Below, in pieces: positions 33,191 through 45,724 of a stretch of DNA of 64,000 nt. The notes under the pieces are model-generated. The model was given only the letters and a program-made list of their open reading frames with translations. It was not told the DNA's origin and did no database searches. This DNA is from Magicicada septendecula (taxonomy: Eukaryota; Arthropoda; Insecta; Hemiptera; Cicadidae), in contig CM068370.1 of the NCBI GenBank assembly GCA_034769895.1, positions 38,157,031 through 38,221,030 on the forward strand, in the 5' to 3' direction. The translations under genes were made by a program, and so were the position numbers. How positions within the stretch are numbered: position 1 is the stretch's first letter; the number at the start of each line of letters is the position of its first letter.

Positions 33191-33469
33191 GCTCATAAGC
33201 AAAAAAAAGTTTGTATGAAAAGAAATTGATCTTGATTTTCTGTTCCTGGCTACGAAATAAAATAAAAATGAAATCAAGCTTGCCATAAATAGAATATTTC
33301 ATGATATACAGCAACACCCACAGCTATCTTGACAATGATGTATTACTAAATTAAAGATAGAAAGCATTTTGCATGCTTTTCAATAGCAAACATATGGAAA
33401 AGTTTTATTGGTTAAAATTTATGGACACAATTTATCATTTCAAATAGACCAACTTGTTTTCTTTTTTTT

Positions 33470-33733
33470 ATTATATAAATTTATTAAAACAAATAAATAA
33501 GCCACACATCCAATGACCACTGAACATGAATTCACAAACATAACCAACATGACACTAATAAAACACATACCACACAAAGGCACCATAAGGAACGTCTTGA
33601 AAAAATTTCCAAATGCACAAACACAAAATATAAAACAAACTAATACCTGAACGACACAATTTTCAAAGTACTCAACATCGAAAATACTCAAAGAGCTAAT
33701 CACCACAATCACACACAATAATACCTGATTAAA
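33470..33733 (+). pseudogene. PLE GIY-YIG domain remnant
   Basis: Frame reads EHEFTNITNMTLIKHIPHKG, the part of the GIY-YIG domain aligning with HSYTNIDTNLEILHYLPKG of the ORF at 1-534, then a stop-containing tail. Lies directly upstream of terminal-repeat sequence with a hammerhead-like motif at 33813, as in a PLE 3' end. The domain's upstream half is missing. Confidence 0.6.
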
Positions 33734-33935
33734 ATACCAAAAACCAACAGGAAACCATAACAACAACCAACCAAAACACAAGTAAGTACTCAACAAGATA
33801 CAAAATTAAGAAGGTTGAGGATGGAAACAATAGGATTCCCGAAACATGTTCCAAATAAGGGGACAAGTATCTTGAGGTAAAGAAATTATAAATATTAAAT
33901 AAATTATACATGCTTCAAGAAATAGACTGTAGCAA
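33734..33935 (+). mobile_element. PLE terminal repeat (family D)
   Basis: Shares ACCACAATCACACACAATAA, then AACCATAACAACAACCAACC and CATGTTCCAAATAAGG with the inverted pair at 42 kb and the copies at 62.6 and 63.4 kb. Ends about 33935 after TAGCAAAAAGTGTTTGAA, a string also found at 42.54 kb. Confidence 0.7.
33813..33852 (+). ncRNA. Hammerhead-like motif, decayed (C3 to T)
   Basis: TTGAGGA replaces CTGAGGA; GAAACATGTT is intact, giving stem III ACA/UGU. A C3 change should abolish cleavage. Confidence 0.5.
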
Positions 33936-34326
33936 AAAGTGTTTGAATTAAAATAAATAATATATCAACATTAAATATTTCTAATATAACCGTCGAAACA
34001 GCTAATCTAGTAAATAAACATTGTAACAATCGAAAATTTAAATCGAAATTAAATCGATTATTCGTTAGTTTTATACTGAAATCGAACCAAATCGATTATT
34101 CGTTAATTCATTTCGAAATCTCTGAAGGTACTGATACAGTTAATGAAACGTGCTTCAGATTTATTAAAACGACAAAAATTAGCACAATTTACTTGCAGTA
34201 GTAATTAGAATTTACTAATAAACATATAAACGTTATTCATTGTGTGTGGTCTCTAAGTTGCATTAATTACTGGAGAATAGGTAGACACCTGATTATAGTT
34301 TCCTTCATGCAACTTCAGTCGTCAGG

Positions 34327-34364
34327 TACGACGCGTTTCGGGCTCACAGTCCCATCTTCAGGTG
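34327..34364 (-). ncRNA. Hammerhead-like ribozyme motif (left arm)
   Basis: Minus strand: CTGAAGA, U, stem II GGG/CCC, GAA, stem III ACG/CGU, C17. Stem I is about 2 bp. Confidence 0.6.
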
Positions 34365-34661
34365 AAAATCACTCGAGGCGAGCTCGTCAGTACAAAACAA
34401 TCAACACGCACATAAAAACACTGAATTCCTTATATACTCATATCGTGCGAGAACACGGGTATGAGTAACAGTGTATACTATATAGTAACGCGCGATAAAT
34501 AAAAGTGTATGAGTACAGTATAGTAATAAAAGTAGGAGTACACTTTTATTTTCTCGACGATGGGCATCGTGTTCTCGCACGATATGAGTATACAATGAAT
34601 TCAGTGTTTTTATGTGCGTGTTAATTGTTTTGTAGTGACGAGGTCGCCTCGAGTGATTCTC

Positions 34662-34696
34662 TTGAAGATGGGACTGTTAGCCCGAAACGCGTCGTA
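34662..34696 (+). ncRNA. Hammerhead-like motif, decayed (right arm)
   Basis: TTGAAGA at 34662, stem II GGG/CCC, GAAACGCGTC intact. C3 is T, so it is probably inactive. Confidence 0.5.
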
Positions 34697-34757
34697 ACTA
34701 ACGACTGAACTTGCATGAAGGAAAATATAATCAGGTATTGCCTATTCTCTATATAAA

Positions 34758-35261
34758 TGTAATGTTTATTAACGAAATGTACTTTAAAGTTTGCGCTCTT
34801 ACACAGCCTACGCTGAGCGCAGTCCACGAGAATAAGGTCTAACTGATTTTCCTTCCAGAAAATTGGCCATAGGCCAGTACTGGTTTGCAAACTGCATTCA
34901 TTCGTTTTCCTACGTAAACGATCAGGATAATTTCGACCTTCATAATAAACCCAGTCGTTTACAAAATTTAATTACTTAATGAAAAAGTACTTAAAACATA
35001 TAGGCTACAATTAAGGAAAACCGCTGTAACGATATTTTTATATAAATTAAAAAGTGTAATTCTTTTCGCATACAGGCGAAAACATGGAAGCGAACAACTG
35101 CGCCCACACACATCAATAAAGTTTTATACTAATAATCGTTATATAAAGCATGGTGACATAGAAGATAGCCATAACTAGTGTGTTGACTATAAACTAGATT
35201 ATAAGTAAATGTGTTTGATTTTATAAATTTGTTACCTTTATTAGCATTACATGGACGCAAT
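34758..35261. other. Unassigned sequence
   Basis: No gene recognised. Confidence 0.3.
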
Positions 35262-35910
35262 GTAATGTTTCAATTACAAGAAGTGGTAAGAGAGTACTCA
35301 TTGAAAATTTCAGTAAGAAATACCAAAACCATGGCCTTTAAAGGTAAATATCCAGTGAGGACTAAGATAGTTATAAAGAACAGCACTTTAGAACAAGTGA
35401 GCCGTTTAAAATATCTCGGCTCTTCAGTAAGCTATCAATCTGAATACGACATATGAGAGCAGATAAAAATATTTAGGGATATTTGTGGTACGATTCATAG
35501 AAATCTTAGAAATAAAACAAGACACAGCGAAAGGATTACATTTTTTACAACAATTTGTAATACCTACATTGATTTATGCGAGTGAGGCGTGGGTCACGAC
35601 AAAAAAGGAAAACGGCAAGATTCAGAGTGCTGAAATGCAGTTCCTTCGAAATGGTTTTAATTATACATTGCAAAATAGAATAAGGAATGAAAATATCAGA
35701 GCAGAACTCGAAGTAAAGGACATCAATGAAATTATTTCAATTTACAGAAGACAATGGTGGGATCATCTGCAAAGGATGACAGAGGATCGATTGCCGAAAG
35801 CGGCAATGAACCATAAAGCCATTTGTAGAAGAGACGTGGGTCGTCCTAAGATGAGATGGGTGTTGTAACAGGTTTATATTACCTAATCCTTGAGGAGGGG
35901 GAGAAGAAGA
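35262..35910 (+). mobile_element. 5'-truncated LINE, RT C-terminal domain (group 1)
   Basis: Encodes FQLQEVVREYSLKISVRNTK, TMAFKGKYPVRTKIVIKNST, LEQVSRLKYLGSSVSY, then after a stop and a frameshift VIPTLIYASEAWVTTKKENG, DHLQRMTEDRLPKAAMNHKA and RRDVGRPKMRW. Ends with AACAGGTTTATATTACC and a GAAGAAGAAG tail. Close relative of the copy at 3112-3718. Confidence 0.8.
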
Positions 35911-37805
35911 AGACATAGACGCAATGAGTTACAGAATACAGTTGTCCCTATTCCAATTAAACGTTAGCAGTGCACATAATAAGCCGAGATAAAAGGTATT
36001 AGTAAAGCTCCATGAGCTCCAGAACTTGCTCACTAATTTTCAACGAAGTACATTTTAATTAAAAAATTTCAATATTAAATAATGTTTAATAGTGGGGAAA
36101 TTTGCAAAACTCCCTATTTATCTATTATTTCTTTAGTAATATAACAATCGTAGAGCACAAAATCATACAATAAATACTTGAAATTCAAAAATTCGGTTTT
36201 AGGTTACACTTCCTTTCAGTCTGACACACTGCTGCACTTTTACAACTTTTCAAATTTTTCATCTGTTTTTTGAGCCCTGAGATCATAAGACTTTGATATT
36301 TCTAAAAGTAACCACTATATTCAGATGTTAGTCAAAATTTTCTTAAATTTGATACACCACGTTAATTTTAGGGATTTTATTAAAATTTTCAACCACTTTT
36401 TTAAGCCCAGACGTCCAAAACTTTGAAATTTTCAAAAAGTATACTATATTCAGATCAGTTTTTAAATTTCCTTTAATTTTTTCTTTTAATGTCGATACGA
36501 ATTGCACATCATATTGTGAGTTGAAAAGAAAAGCAGAGAAGCATGAAAAATGGCGAGCTGCTGCCAACCAGCCTACGGGCTGCTAACCTAGAAGAAGAGA
36601 GAAGAGAACTTGATGCCCTTTTAATTTGATAATTTTTAATTTATTGTATTTCTTGGAAAATTTAGATATTAGGAAATGATTAAAAGTAACAAAAATTTAA
36701 CAAATGAACAGACAGAATTCTTTGTATCTCGTTTTCGTTAAAAGCTGTTATTTTTTTTATATCGATTCTGATATAGAACTTCTGCTTACATTTAATCATT
36801 AATTTTCGTTTCTAAAACCATTACTGTTGTTGTTTTGTGTACTGTTTATGTATACGCACAAGTCGTTTATACGCGATTCGTTTAATGTGCATACACGGTT
36901 TCGGCTAACTAAACACGTGATCGTGTGTAAAACACGGGAATGCCGTCTCCAAGACCAGATATCGTACACAGATGTAAATATTCAGTTTAAGTTTTTTGAA
37001 AAACTATATTGAGCTAAAAAACGTGTTGTTCTGAATAAATTAATAATGTTTGAATATACGAGTAGTTAGTTGTCTTTTTATTCACGTTACTCATAACATA
37101 TTAATTTCAAACATAAAATTTGCATTTAACAAATGTTTATTGCTTAGAAAACCCGCGTTACACTCTCATAAAATTGTCTCGATTTATACTTCGCCACACT
37201 CGGCAGTCACCGATAACGTACCTTCCGTGTATATCAATACCTGACTTGAATTCGCCTTTAATAGCTCGGAATTAGGACGCGTTAAGCTAACAAATAGTAT
37301 TCATACTATTCCGAATACCAGAGCGTTTTCTCGCAACCAAGCGTTTTATTTTGTATTCTAAAGACGTTCGAAAGAATTTACGACTTTATTACAAAACCAG
37401 TGTGCTCTAGAAATTTTTTATAAAAATAACAGTATATTTGCGTCTTAAATCCCGAAGGTAACAAAATCTGGTTTTGATCAAAACACGCAAGTTTGCACGG
37501 CTGTGGCTTTGACTGTCGCATGATACGTAATACGTCTGTGTCCTGATTGACTTCAGTTAGAGGTGGCAAGATCTTGAGCGCATTACGTTTGAGATTAGTT
37601 TCCACATTCTGGTCCAAATATTGATTATAGTGTAATTTAGCTCGCTACGTTATTCTCAGTGTAGTCCACCCTCGCTGATATGCATGTGTTATCGGGGAAC
37701 GGTCTAACATTTCGACCGATGTAATACCGAAAACAATCAAGAAAATCGTTGAGACTATCGTATTTATTAAAGAAAACGCTCAGGCGCTCTTACATATACA
37801 AAATA
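35911..37805. other. Unassigned AT-rich sequence with a diverged tandem duplication
   Basis: About 36245-36490 holds two diverged copies of a roughly 120-bp block (ACTATATTCAGAT in each). No gene seen in the remainder. Confidence 0.35.
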
Positions 37806-38137
37806 CATCATCATCTTCTTCTTAACGGTTTTAGACTTTAGCGGGCTGTTCCCATTCCACAGTCCACCTTGTCTTAGGTCCACCAACTTTTCTTCTGCCT
37901 CTAGGGTTGTAAGCTTTCTTGAATCATTTTCTTATGTATTCTTTAATCCTTCCATTAACTGAAAAAATATCTAAATCACTTCGTATCTTTTAATTTTTTA
38001 TATGATTTCGTCTGTTACACCTTTTAACTGATCTCAGAAATTTCATTCTGCTGTTTGTATCTTCTGTTCTTCTTTTTTTCTTTATGACCCAAGTTTCAGA
38101 ACCATACAGTAGTGTAGGTATTGCCGTTGTTTTATGC
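37806..38137 (-). mobile_element. LINE RT C-terminal fragment
   Basis: Minus strand reads KTTAIPTLLYGSETWVIKKK, then KFLRSVKRCNRR, then NPRGRRKVGGPKTRWTVEW with a stop and a GAAGAAGATGATG tail. Frame-disrupted. It abuts, head to head, the plus-strand RT fragment that follows. Confidence 0.65.
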
Positions 38138-38460
38138 CATTTAAACAAACCAAGGCGAAAGTCAAGGTTGGCTGTCTGTCACCATTATCTTTTAACCTTT
38201 ATCTAGATGATCTCCTCCAAAGATGGAAAGAACAGTCCCCTGACGGTATTAAAATCCATCGAAATAAAAGCTTGAAAACCATTCTCTTCGCGGATGGCCA
38301 AGCTATATTCGCCACTTCAGAAGACGATTGTAAAATAGGTAAAGAATATAACTGTAACCTACAAAATACGTATTTCATAAAAGTCGAAAACCTGTTTGAC
38401 ACAACACGTACAGTTTCCACGCTCTCGTCGGTTATACTGAAGGACTTATACGACCCATAA
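38138..38460 (+). mobile_element. LINE reverse transcriptase palm fragment
   Basis: The open frame encodes VGCLSPLSFNLYLDDLLQRW (the QGCPLSP-type block), then SPDGIKIHRNKSLKTILFAD with FADG in place of FADD. The second catalytic aspartate is therefore lost. It is joined head to head to the preceding minus-strand LINE end. Confidence 0.65.
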
Positions 38461-39882
<1,422 letters not shown>

Positions 39883-39925
39883 AGCCTGAACTAGTTTTCG
39901 CTTATTACAAGCTTCGTCAGAAGCT
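39883..39925 (-). ncRNA. Hammerhead-like ribozyme motif
   Basis: Minus strand: stem I AGCUU/AGGCU (5 bp), CTGACGA (39920-39914), A, stem II GCUU/AAGC with GUAAU loop, GAA, stem III AACU/AGUU (4 bp, loopless), C17. Stem III differs completely from the other copies yet stays self-complementary. Confidence 0.7.
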
Positions 39926-39980
39926 GCGGCTAGTAGCGCTGTCTATCTTGGTGACGGCGCCGTAGTTTGAAAGATCGATG

Positions 39981-40102
<122 letters not shown>

Positions 40103-40439
40103 CGTCGTAAAAACTCAAAAAATTGTTGACCGACGGTTAACCGTTATTGATCGACGGTCATTACTAATTTAAGGACTAAATCATAATGTAAAACAGCTGA
40201 TCAGCATTACACTTGCACAATATTACACTCAAAGTTTGTATAATCGTCGTCGTCGTCACTTGTCGGTGTAGGCTTATAGCCTGTTCTGTCTTCACTGAAG
40301 CCATCTCTTCCAGGGTAAACTCACAGATCTTCTGCCAACTGATTTGTACTTGGTCACACAAGCTAAAATCCACATAATCCCTACGACAATGCTGTGACGC
40401 ATACGTCAATATCGCGCCATAAAATAAGCACTGCCCCCT

Positions 40440-40640
40440 ACTGCCTTGTATGGTATGGGTTAGATTCCCGAAGGCTAGGGGACGGACACTCAGAAATCAA
40501 ACTCCAAGCCGTAGAGAAAGCGACTACAGCTCCGGCCTAGGAGAACAATCTCCGGTAGAAAATCAGGCATGGAAGGATGCCTTGAAGTGGCATTCTCATC
40601 ACCTGCCTACCTAACTACAGGCTGATAACCTGGTAATTTT
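40440..40640 (+). mobile_element. Possible SINE-like insertion
   Basis: GGGTTAGATTCCCGAAGG resembles a Pol III B-box; the segment is more GC-rich than its flanks and ends in a T-rich tail after CTGATAACCTGG. No A-box or duplication was found. Confidence 0.3.
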
Positions 40641-41805
40641 TTTTAATACTCAGAATCATCAGAAGCAGCCGGACAGATTTTATGGAGTTATTGCTAGGCA
40701 TAAAAAGGATAAGCAATTTGGTATTGCGGAAAGATTTTTATTAATTTGTTAACAAATTTTTCAAAGCTCCGTTGATGTGAGGGAATTAACGATGTAATTA
40801 AACGAACGTAAACGAACTAATAAAGTAGGGCATTTAGTATTCGTTGAAGGCGCAAAACTCGTGTGTTTATAGATTTCACTCACGCAGAGTAAACACAAAC
40901 ACATATGCGTGTGGACGCGGATCGTTGTTCACGTTAATAAAAACGGGCTCGTTATTTTGGGGCGTGGTTTAATGTCCGAAAAAACGTAATCACCGTTTAT
41001 TTGCATTCGGTTAAAATTAAAATCCCGTCGCGGGTCCGTGAAAGCCGTGTTTCGCCGAATACACCGACCGTTCGAAAGCGTGCGTATTGCAGAAAAAAAG
41101 TTGATACCTTTACTTTATTTTAGCTTCGGTTTTGTCATAATCAAAAGATGCAATTAGCAAAGCCTCAACACAAACACTTAAGTGCAAAGTAATTTGTCTG
41201 ATATTTTTGTTTTACTTCCAGACCATTTCGGGACCAATCATTATTCAACATATTAAAATATTCGGTTAATAACGACGTGTCCTTAATCAGTTTTTTATCG
41301 ACAGGTAAAAGACTGAACGTTAAGCTTTCATCACGACGTCGGAAGAGTATAGTAGCTTATATATATGTCCTCAAGCTCTTGACATTAATACTGATTTGTT
41401 TAGGATTAGTTTAGTTTGGTAAATTAAATCAGTTTGAAGCTCAAAACGGCCACTGCTAACTGGTTTTAGAAATTAATTACCCACATAAAGTTGGATCTAC
41501 TATGAATTTCTCGCCTCGTATCCGATTCCGCCACATAAATAAGGTGTCGTGCCCCAGTCACATAAAGCCAATTGATTGGCATCAGCAGATAAGACGCAAC
41601 TTAACTTACAGAGCACACACACACACACAGATCGAACCACCTGTTAAGCTGTATAGTTGGCACCAACCATATAGTTATATTTAACGAGCGTTATCTTCAT
41701 TCAAAACAAAAAAACATTTTCTGCATATAGACTAATGAATATAAATAAAAAACTCTTACAGTTCCGATGTGACATTAATATTTTCCTACGTGCCTTTAAT
41801 ATTAT
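40641..41805. other. Unassigned sequence
   Basis: No gene or repeat recognised apart from a short CA run near 41615. Confidence 0.3.
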
Positions 41806-41912
41806 TTCTATACAGATATTTTTAACCTTTTCTTATATTTCATTTATAAATCTCGTGGAGCGTGACCCATCTTCTCTTCGGCCTACCAACATTTTTTTGC
41901 CATTATACTCAT
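41806..41912 (-). mobile_element. Short LINE C-terminal fragment
   Basis: Minus strand encodes GRPKRRWVTLHEI near 41840-41880, the GRPRxRW signature of LINE C-termini. No other part is present. Confidence 0.4.
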
Positions 41913-42007
41913 GTAACTGTCGAAATACTGTAATTTAAAGTACAAATACATATATTATATTTAATATTTATAATACATTTACCTCAAGACGTTTTTGCAC
42001 TTATTTG

Positions 42008-42045
42008 GAACATGTTTCAGGACACTTATTGTTCCCATCCTCAGC
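42008..42045 (-). ncRNA. Hammerhead-like ribozyme motif (left arm)
   Basis: Minus strand: CTGAGGA, U, stem II GGGA/UCCU, GAA, stem III ACA/UGU, U17. Confidence 0.65.
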
Positions 42046-42423
42046 ATTCTTAATTTTGTATCTTGTGGAGTAATACTTATGTGTTGGTTGGTTATTGTTA
42101 TGGTTTCCTGTGGTTTTTGGTATTTTAAATTATTATTATTGTGTGTGATTGTGGTGTATATATTAGTATTTTGTGTATTTTCGATGGTTATGGTTGTGTT
42201 ATTGTTATGGTTTCCTGTGGTTTTTGGTATTTTAAATTATTATTATTGTGTGTGATTGTGGTGTATATATTAGTATTTTTTGTATTTTCGATGTTCGACA
42301 AAATACTAATATATACACCACAATCACACACAATAATACCAATTTAAAATACAAAAAACCAACAGCAAACCATAACAACAACCAACCAAGACACAAGTAT
42401 TCCACAAGATTCAAAATTTTGAA

Positions 42424-42463
42424 GGCTGAGGATGGGAACAATAAGTCTCCCGAAACATGTTCC
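42424..42463 (+). ncRNA. Hammerhead-like ribozyme motif (right arm)
   Basis: CTGAGGA (42426-42432), U, stem II GGGA/UCCC, GAA, stem III ACA/UGU, U17 at 42461; stem I GG/CC. Confidence 0.7.
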
Positions 42464-42772
42464 AAATAAGGGAAAAAACATCTTGAGGTGAATTTATTAT
42501 AAGTATTAAATATATTATATGCATCAAGAAAGAGACTGTAGCAAAAAGTGTTTGAAATATATATATAGGCCTATATATTCTTGAATGAAGAATATTATTT
42601 GTTATTAATAGTCTATTTTCATTCTGTGTATTCTATTACACACGTAGGGAAGACAACCTGAAAAATTATATTTGCCTTACGCACAAATTAACCAAAGTCC
42701 TATCGTGATTTTTAGTAACATTAGGCCTAATTCATTTTACGAGATGCGGGACAGTGCGATACTGCAATTATA

Positions 42773-43696
42773 GTAGGGGAGAGTGGGGTAGCCCCGATCA
42801 CCTAAGGGAGAAATTCGATAAAAAATTGAAGAATTGGCTAAAAGTTAAAAACAAATGTAAAAAATTGTTGATATAACAGAGGAGATTATTAGTTATACAC
42901 TGTAAGCGTTAAAGTTGAAAGGGGCTTTTCTTATTGCATAAAAAGTAAAAAATGGGCTTTGATCGGTATTCCCCCACATGCGGGTAATGACGATCAGTTG
43001 ATTTCCTATGCAAATTAAATGGGGAAAAAATAAAAACCTAAAAAAAAATTGTCAATGTAATAAGCAAATGATATATTGATAAAAGATACATTAGAATGTT
43101 ACTTATATCTATAATATAATGGTCCTTATCTACAATAAGTAGATAATCTATAATGGTTATTATCTACAGTAGAATGGTCCTTACCACATTCTAAGTCTAA
43201 AAATAAATTTTAAAAATTAGGTTTGTTTTTTAGTTCATAAGCCAGCGTACTATATCCTGTGTATTTTATATGGGAAATAATGCAATTTAATTTTTGTGTG
43301 TATATTTTCTCCATATAGGCCTACTAAAAATCTTTCCTATAATACACATTATAATAGTTTCTCATTCAAAAGACACAAATATTGACAATCTTTGACTCCG
43401 AGGGTAACTTTTAAATTAAGATACACCATAATAAAAAAAAAGTTTTTATTAATCAGTACAAAACTCAAAAAAAAACCTAGCTACGCCACGGAAAGTATCA
43501 CGAACATATAAGGCCAACGCATTAGTATTTAATAGTACTTAACTCAGTATGGTGTTGTACAGTTGTAACTCAGTACAGTTGATCGTCATTCCCCATAGAG
43601 TTCAGCATTCAACAGATATCGCTACAGCGTACTATACTCTCGTTACCGACCTGATCGGTGCCAGCCGCTGATCGGTGCTACCCCACGCTCTCCTAC
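42773..43696. mobile_element. TIR element, about 0.92 kb, superfamily unknown
   Basis: The left end GTAGGGGAGAGTGGGG, continuing TAGCCCCGATCA, and the inverse of the right end match at 25 of 28 positions. GATCGG strings recur inside. No transposase frame and no clear target duplication. Confidence 0.6.
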
Positions 43697-44258
43697 GGTT
43701 GGCAGCCCTGACTGGAGGTCCTCGAGCTACCTTCCGGAAGCTACAGCATAAAATCTTTAAGGTGTTACAACAGTATAAAATGTTATCAATCGACGTGCAT
43801 ACTTGTACACAGGCGCGCGAGCGCACGCATTAACAAACAAACTCTCGTACGTAAATCAATAATATTTATGTACATTCAATAAGACGCAGTAACAGGATCC
43901 ATATACTGCTCTAAGATACGCGCGCGCGCGCATGTGTGTGTCGTTAAGTATAACGGCAGTCTTACATTGTGCGCTTCCATGAGATTACCGCTGTCATTTC
44001 TTCACAAAAAAAAGTACACCTACAACCAGGAGAAGAAACTACAACCTTGAGGCGCGGTGGCAGACAGCCAACATGTACAAACAGGATCTTCAAATCCTTA
44101 CAAACACACACACTATCTACATGAACGCCGCAGATGTACTTAACATGAGAAACAGTGCCATCCAAAGTTCCCATTCAATATAACTATGAATAACTATAGG
44201 CCTATATATATTTATACATAGGTTTTTAAACTCTTTGCGTGTTGTGTAGTTTCCGTAT
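43697..44258. other. Unassigned sequence
   Basis: A CGCGCGCGCG run lies at about 43920. No gene recognised. Confidence 0.3.
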
Positions 44259-44261
44259 GCA

Positions 44262-44262
44262 G

Positions 44263-44294
<32 letters not shown>
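44262..44294. repeat. (CA)n microsatellite
   Basis: Dinucleotide tract of about 16 units. Confidence 0.9.
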
Positions 44295-44298
<4 letters not shown>

Positions 44299-44723
44299 AT
44301 TAACTAGTTAGTATATTTATAACTGAACACAGGTAATAAATTGACATATATATTTACACTTGTACACTAATAAGAAAATATGCATACAATGTTATAAACT
44401 TTTACAAAAGTACCTGACGTGAATATAGAGGATGCAAATATTCTTTAATCGTTTAAATGACTAATTATGTATGTTTGTACGTATAATTATTAAAAACATA
44501 TTATTTATTATAAAAAGTTATAATAAATCAAGAATGATTGTGAGGAAACATGAATGTGTGTGAAATTTATAGCAACTTCATTATGCTATAAAGTTGTAAG
44601 GTAAGTAGGAATATCTTTTACGCATAAGCAATAATTAAATAATCATAATTTTAAAAAAAAGAAAAAAGTAAAAGATAAAACATATTTTCTTGCCTCAAAT
44701 TATATATATTTATATCTATTAAA

Positions 44724-44947
44724 TTCCCGCCGGGGCCATCTGATTTAGATACGACCGTACCCATCGCAAGGCGATGGCAAACCAGCGAGAGGTATCCTGC
44801 CTGGTACAAACCCTCACCAACTATGCCGTTCGGGTCCGGCGTTAAACTGTAGATCCCACATATCTGTGAGAGACTCCGTAACACACGCACCACTGGTATA
44901 TGCAGGGAGGGTACAAACTAGTCGAAAGACCGAAGGACCCAATAATA
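44724..44947 (+). mobile_element. SINE-like insertion with 12-bp target duplication
   Basis: A GC-rich 224-bp body in AT-rich sequence, bounded by exact direct repeats ATATCTATTAAA (44712-44723 and 44948-44959). The 3' end is GACCGAAGGACCC followed by AATAATAAT. No tRNA-like A/B-box pair was found at the 5' end, so the head is atypical or truncated. Confidence 0.7.
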
Positions 44948-45137
44948 ATATCTATTAAAATAAATAATTTTTACCTAGGCTATGGGATTATAGATTTTCT
45001 CGTTGAAGATTAATGTGATAGCTTTTCATGTAGCTGAGCCCATATGAGGAAAAATTGTTATAGGGGGTACTGTTCTGTATAGCCTAGCGATTTTAAGTGT
45101 CCGGGACACAGTGTGTCTTATATTACAAACAATAATT

Positions 45138-45516
45138 TGGTGAAGACGCTACACAAGTTCAACCATATGAGCGGGACAGTCAGGGGAACTCTAAATTGAC
45201 GAGTAAAGAATCACGCCTGAAGTTTTACGTTTGATGGCCTTCCCCATGGGTCTGAGAACCGAACTCTAACGAAATCGCATTCAAGCGGCCGAAATGAAAT
45301 CTCTCAGGAACGTGGCAGGACATTGTTTCCATGATCGTAGAAGAAAAGCAGACATATTGTGTCAGGAACGTAATATTGTAAGTGTACTCGTTAGGATTAC
45401 CCAATATCGGCTAAAGTGTTTGGAACATCGCACCCGAACGGATAACTGCCGCATCCTCAAACAACTATTGAATTATAAGCCAAACAGATGTTTGCGTACG
45501 TTACTGAAGTACGGAT
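45138..45516 (+). mobile_element. Degenerate LINE C-terminal fragment (group 2)
   Basis: Encodes pieces such as SRLKFYV, GTWQDIVSMIVEEKQTY and NNY near the end, paralleling the group 2 region. Many frameshifts. Confidence 0.55.
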
Positions 45517-45724
45517 AACGAAAAAGAAGGAAGAAAACTAAATTCAAAAACATGTAGTGAAATGAACAACAAAGATTAAAAGTTGAATTAGATTAGATAG
45601 AAAAGAAGATACTCAAAGTCACTTAAATGAATATAAATTTAACGTCAGGATAATGTGATGAAGGAGTTGATGGAAAGGGTATATCGTAGTATAATACTTA
45701 CTAAAAACATAACAGTAAGGTCTT

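Larger units (their letters stand above)
34263..34757. mobile_element. Head-to-head hammerhead unit pair
   Basis: Arms 34263-34457 and 34563-34757 are inverted copies with the center about 105 bp. Each carries a hammerhead-like motif with its 3' side outward. CTCGAGTGATT and ACTGAATTC blocks are shared. No clear target duplication. Confidence 0.7.
41945..42555. mobile_element. Inverted pair of PLE terminal repeats (family D)
   Basis: Left arm about 41945-42170 (minus) and right arm about 42298-42555 (plus) are inverted copies. A further partial copy of the left-arm interior (42199-42290, 107-bp period) is tandemly duplicated between them. Shared blocks are ACCACAATCACACACAATAA and CATGTTCCAAATAAGG. 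Hammerhead-like motifs lie in both arms with 3' sides outward. No ORF. Confidence 0.75.

Noticed and set aside
33440-33796. Hydrophobic minus-strand ORF resembling a membrane protein
   Set aside because: Reverse strand of the PLE remnant and its terminal repeat; the same pseudo-membrane frames arise at 42.0-42.5 kb from the same repeat.
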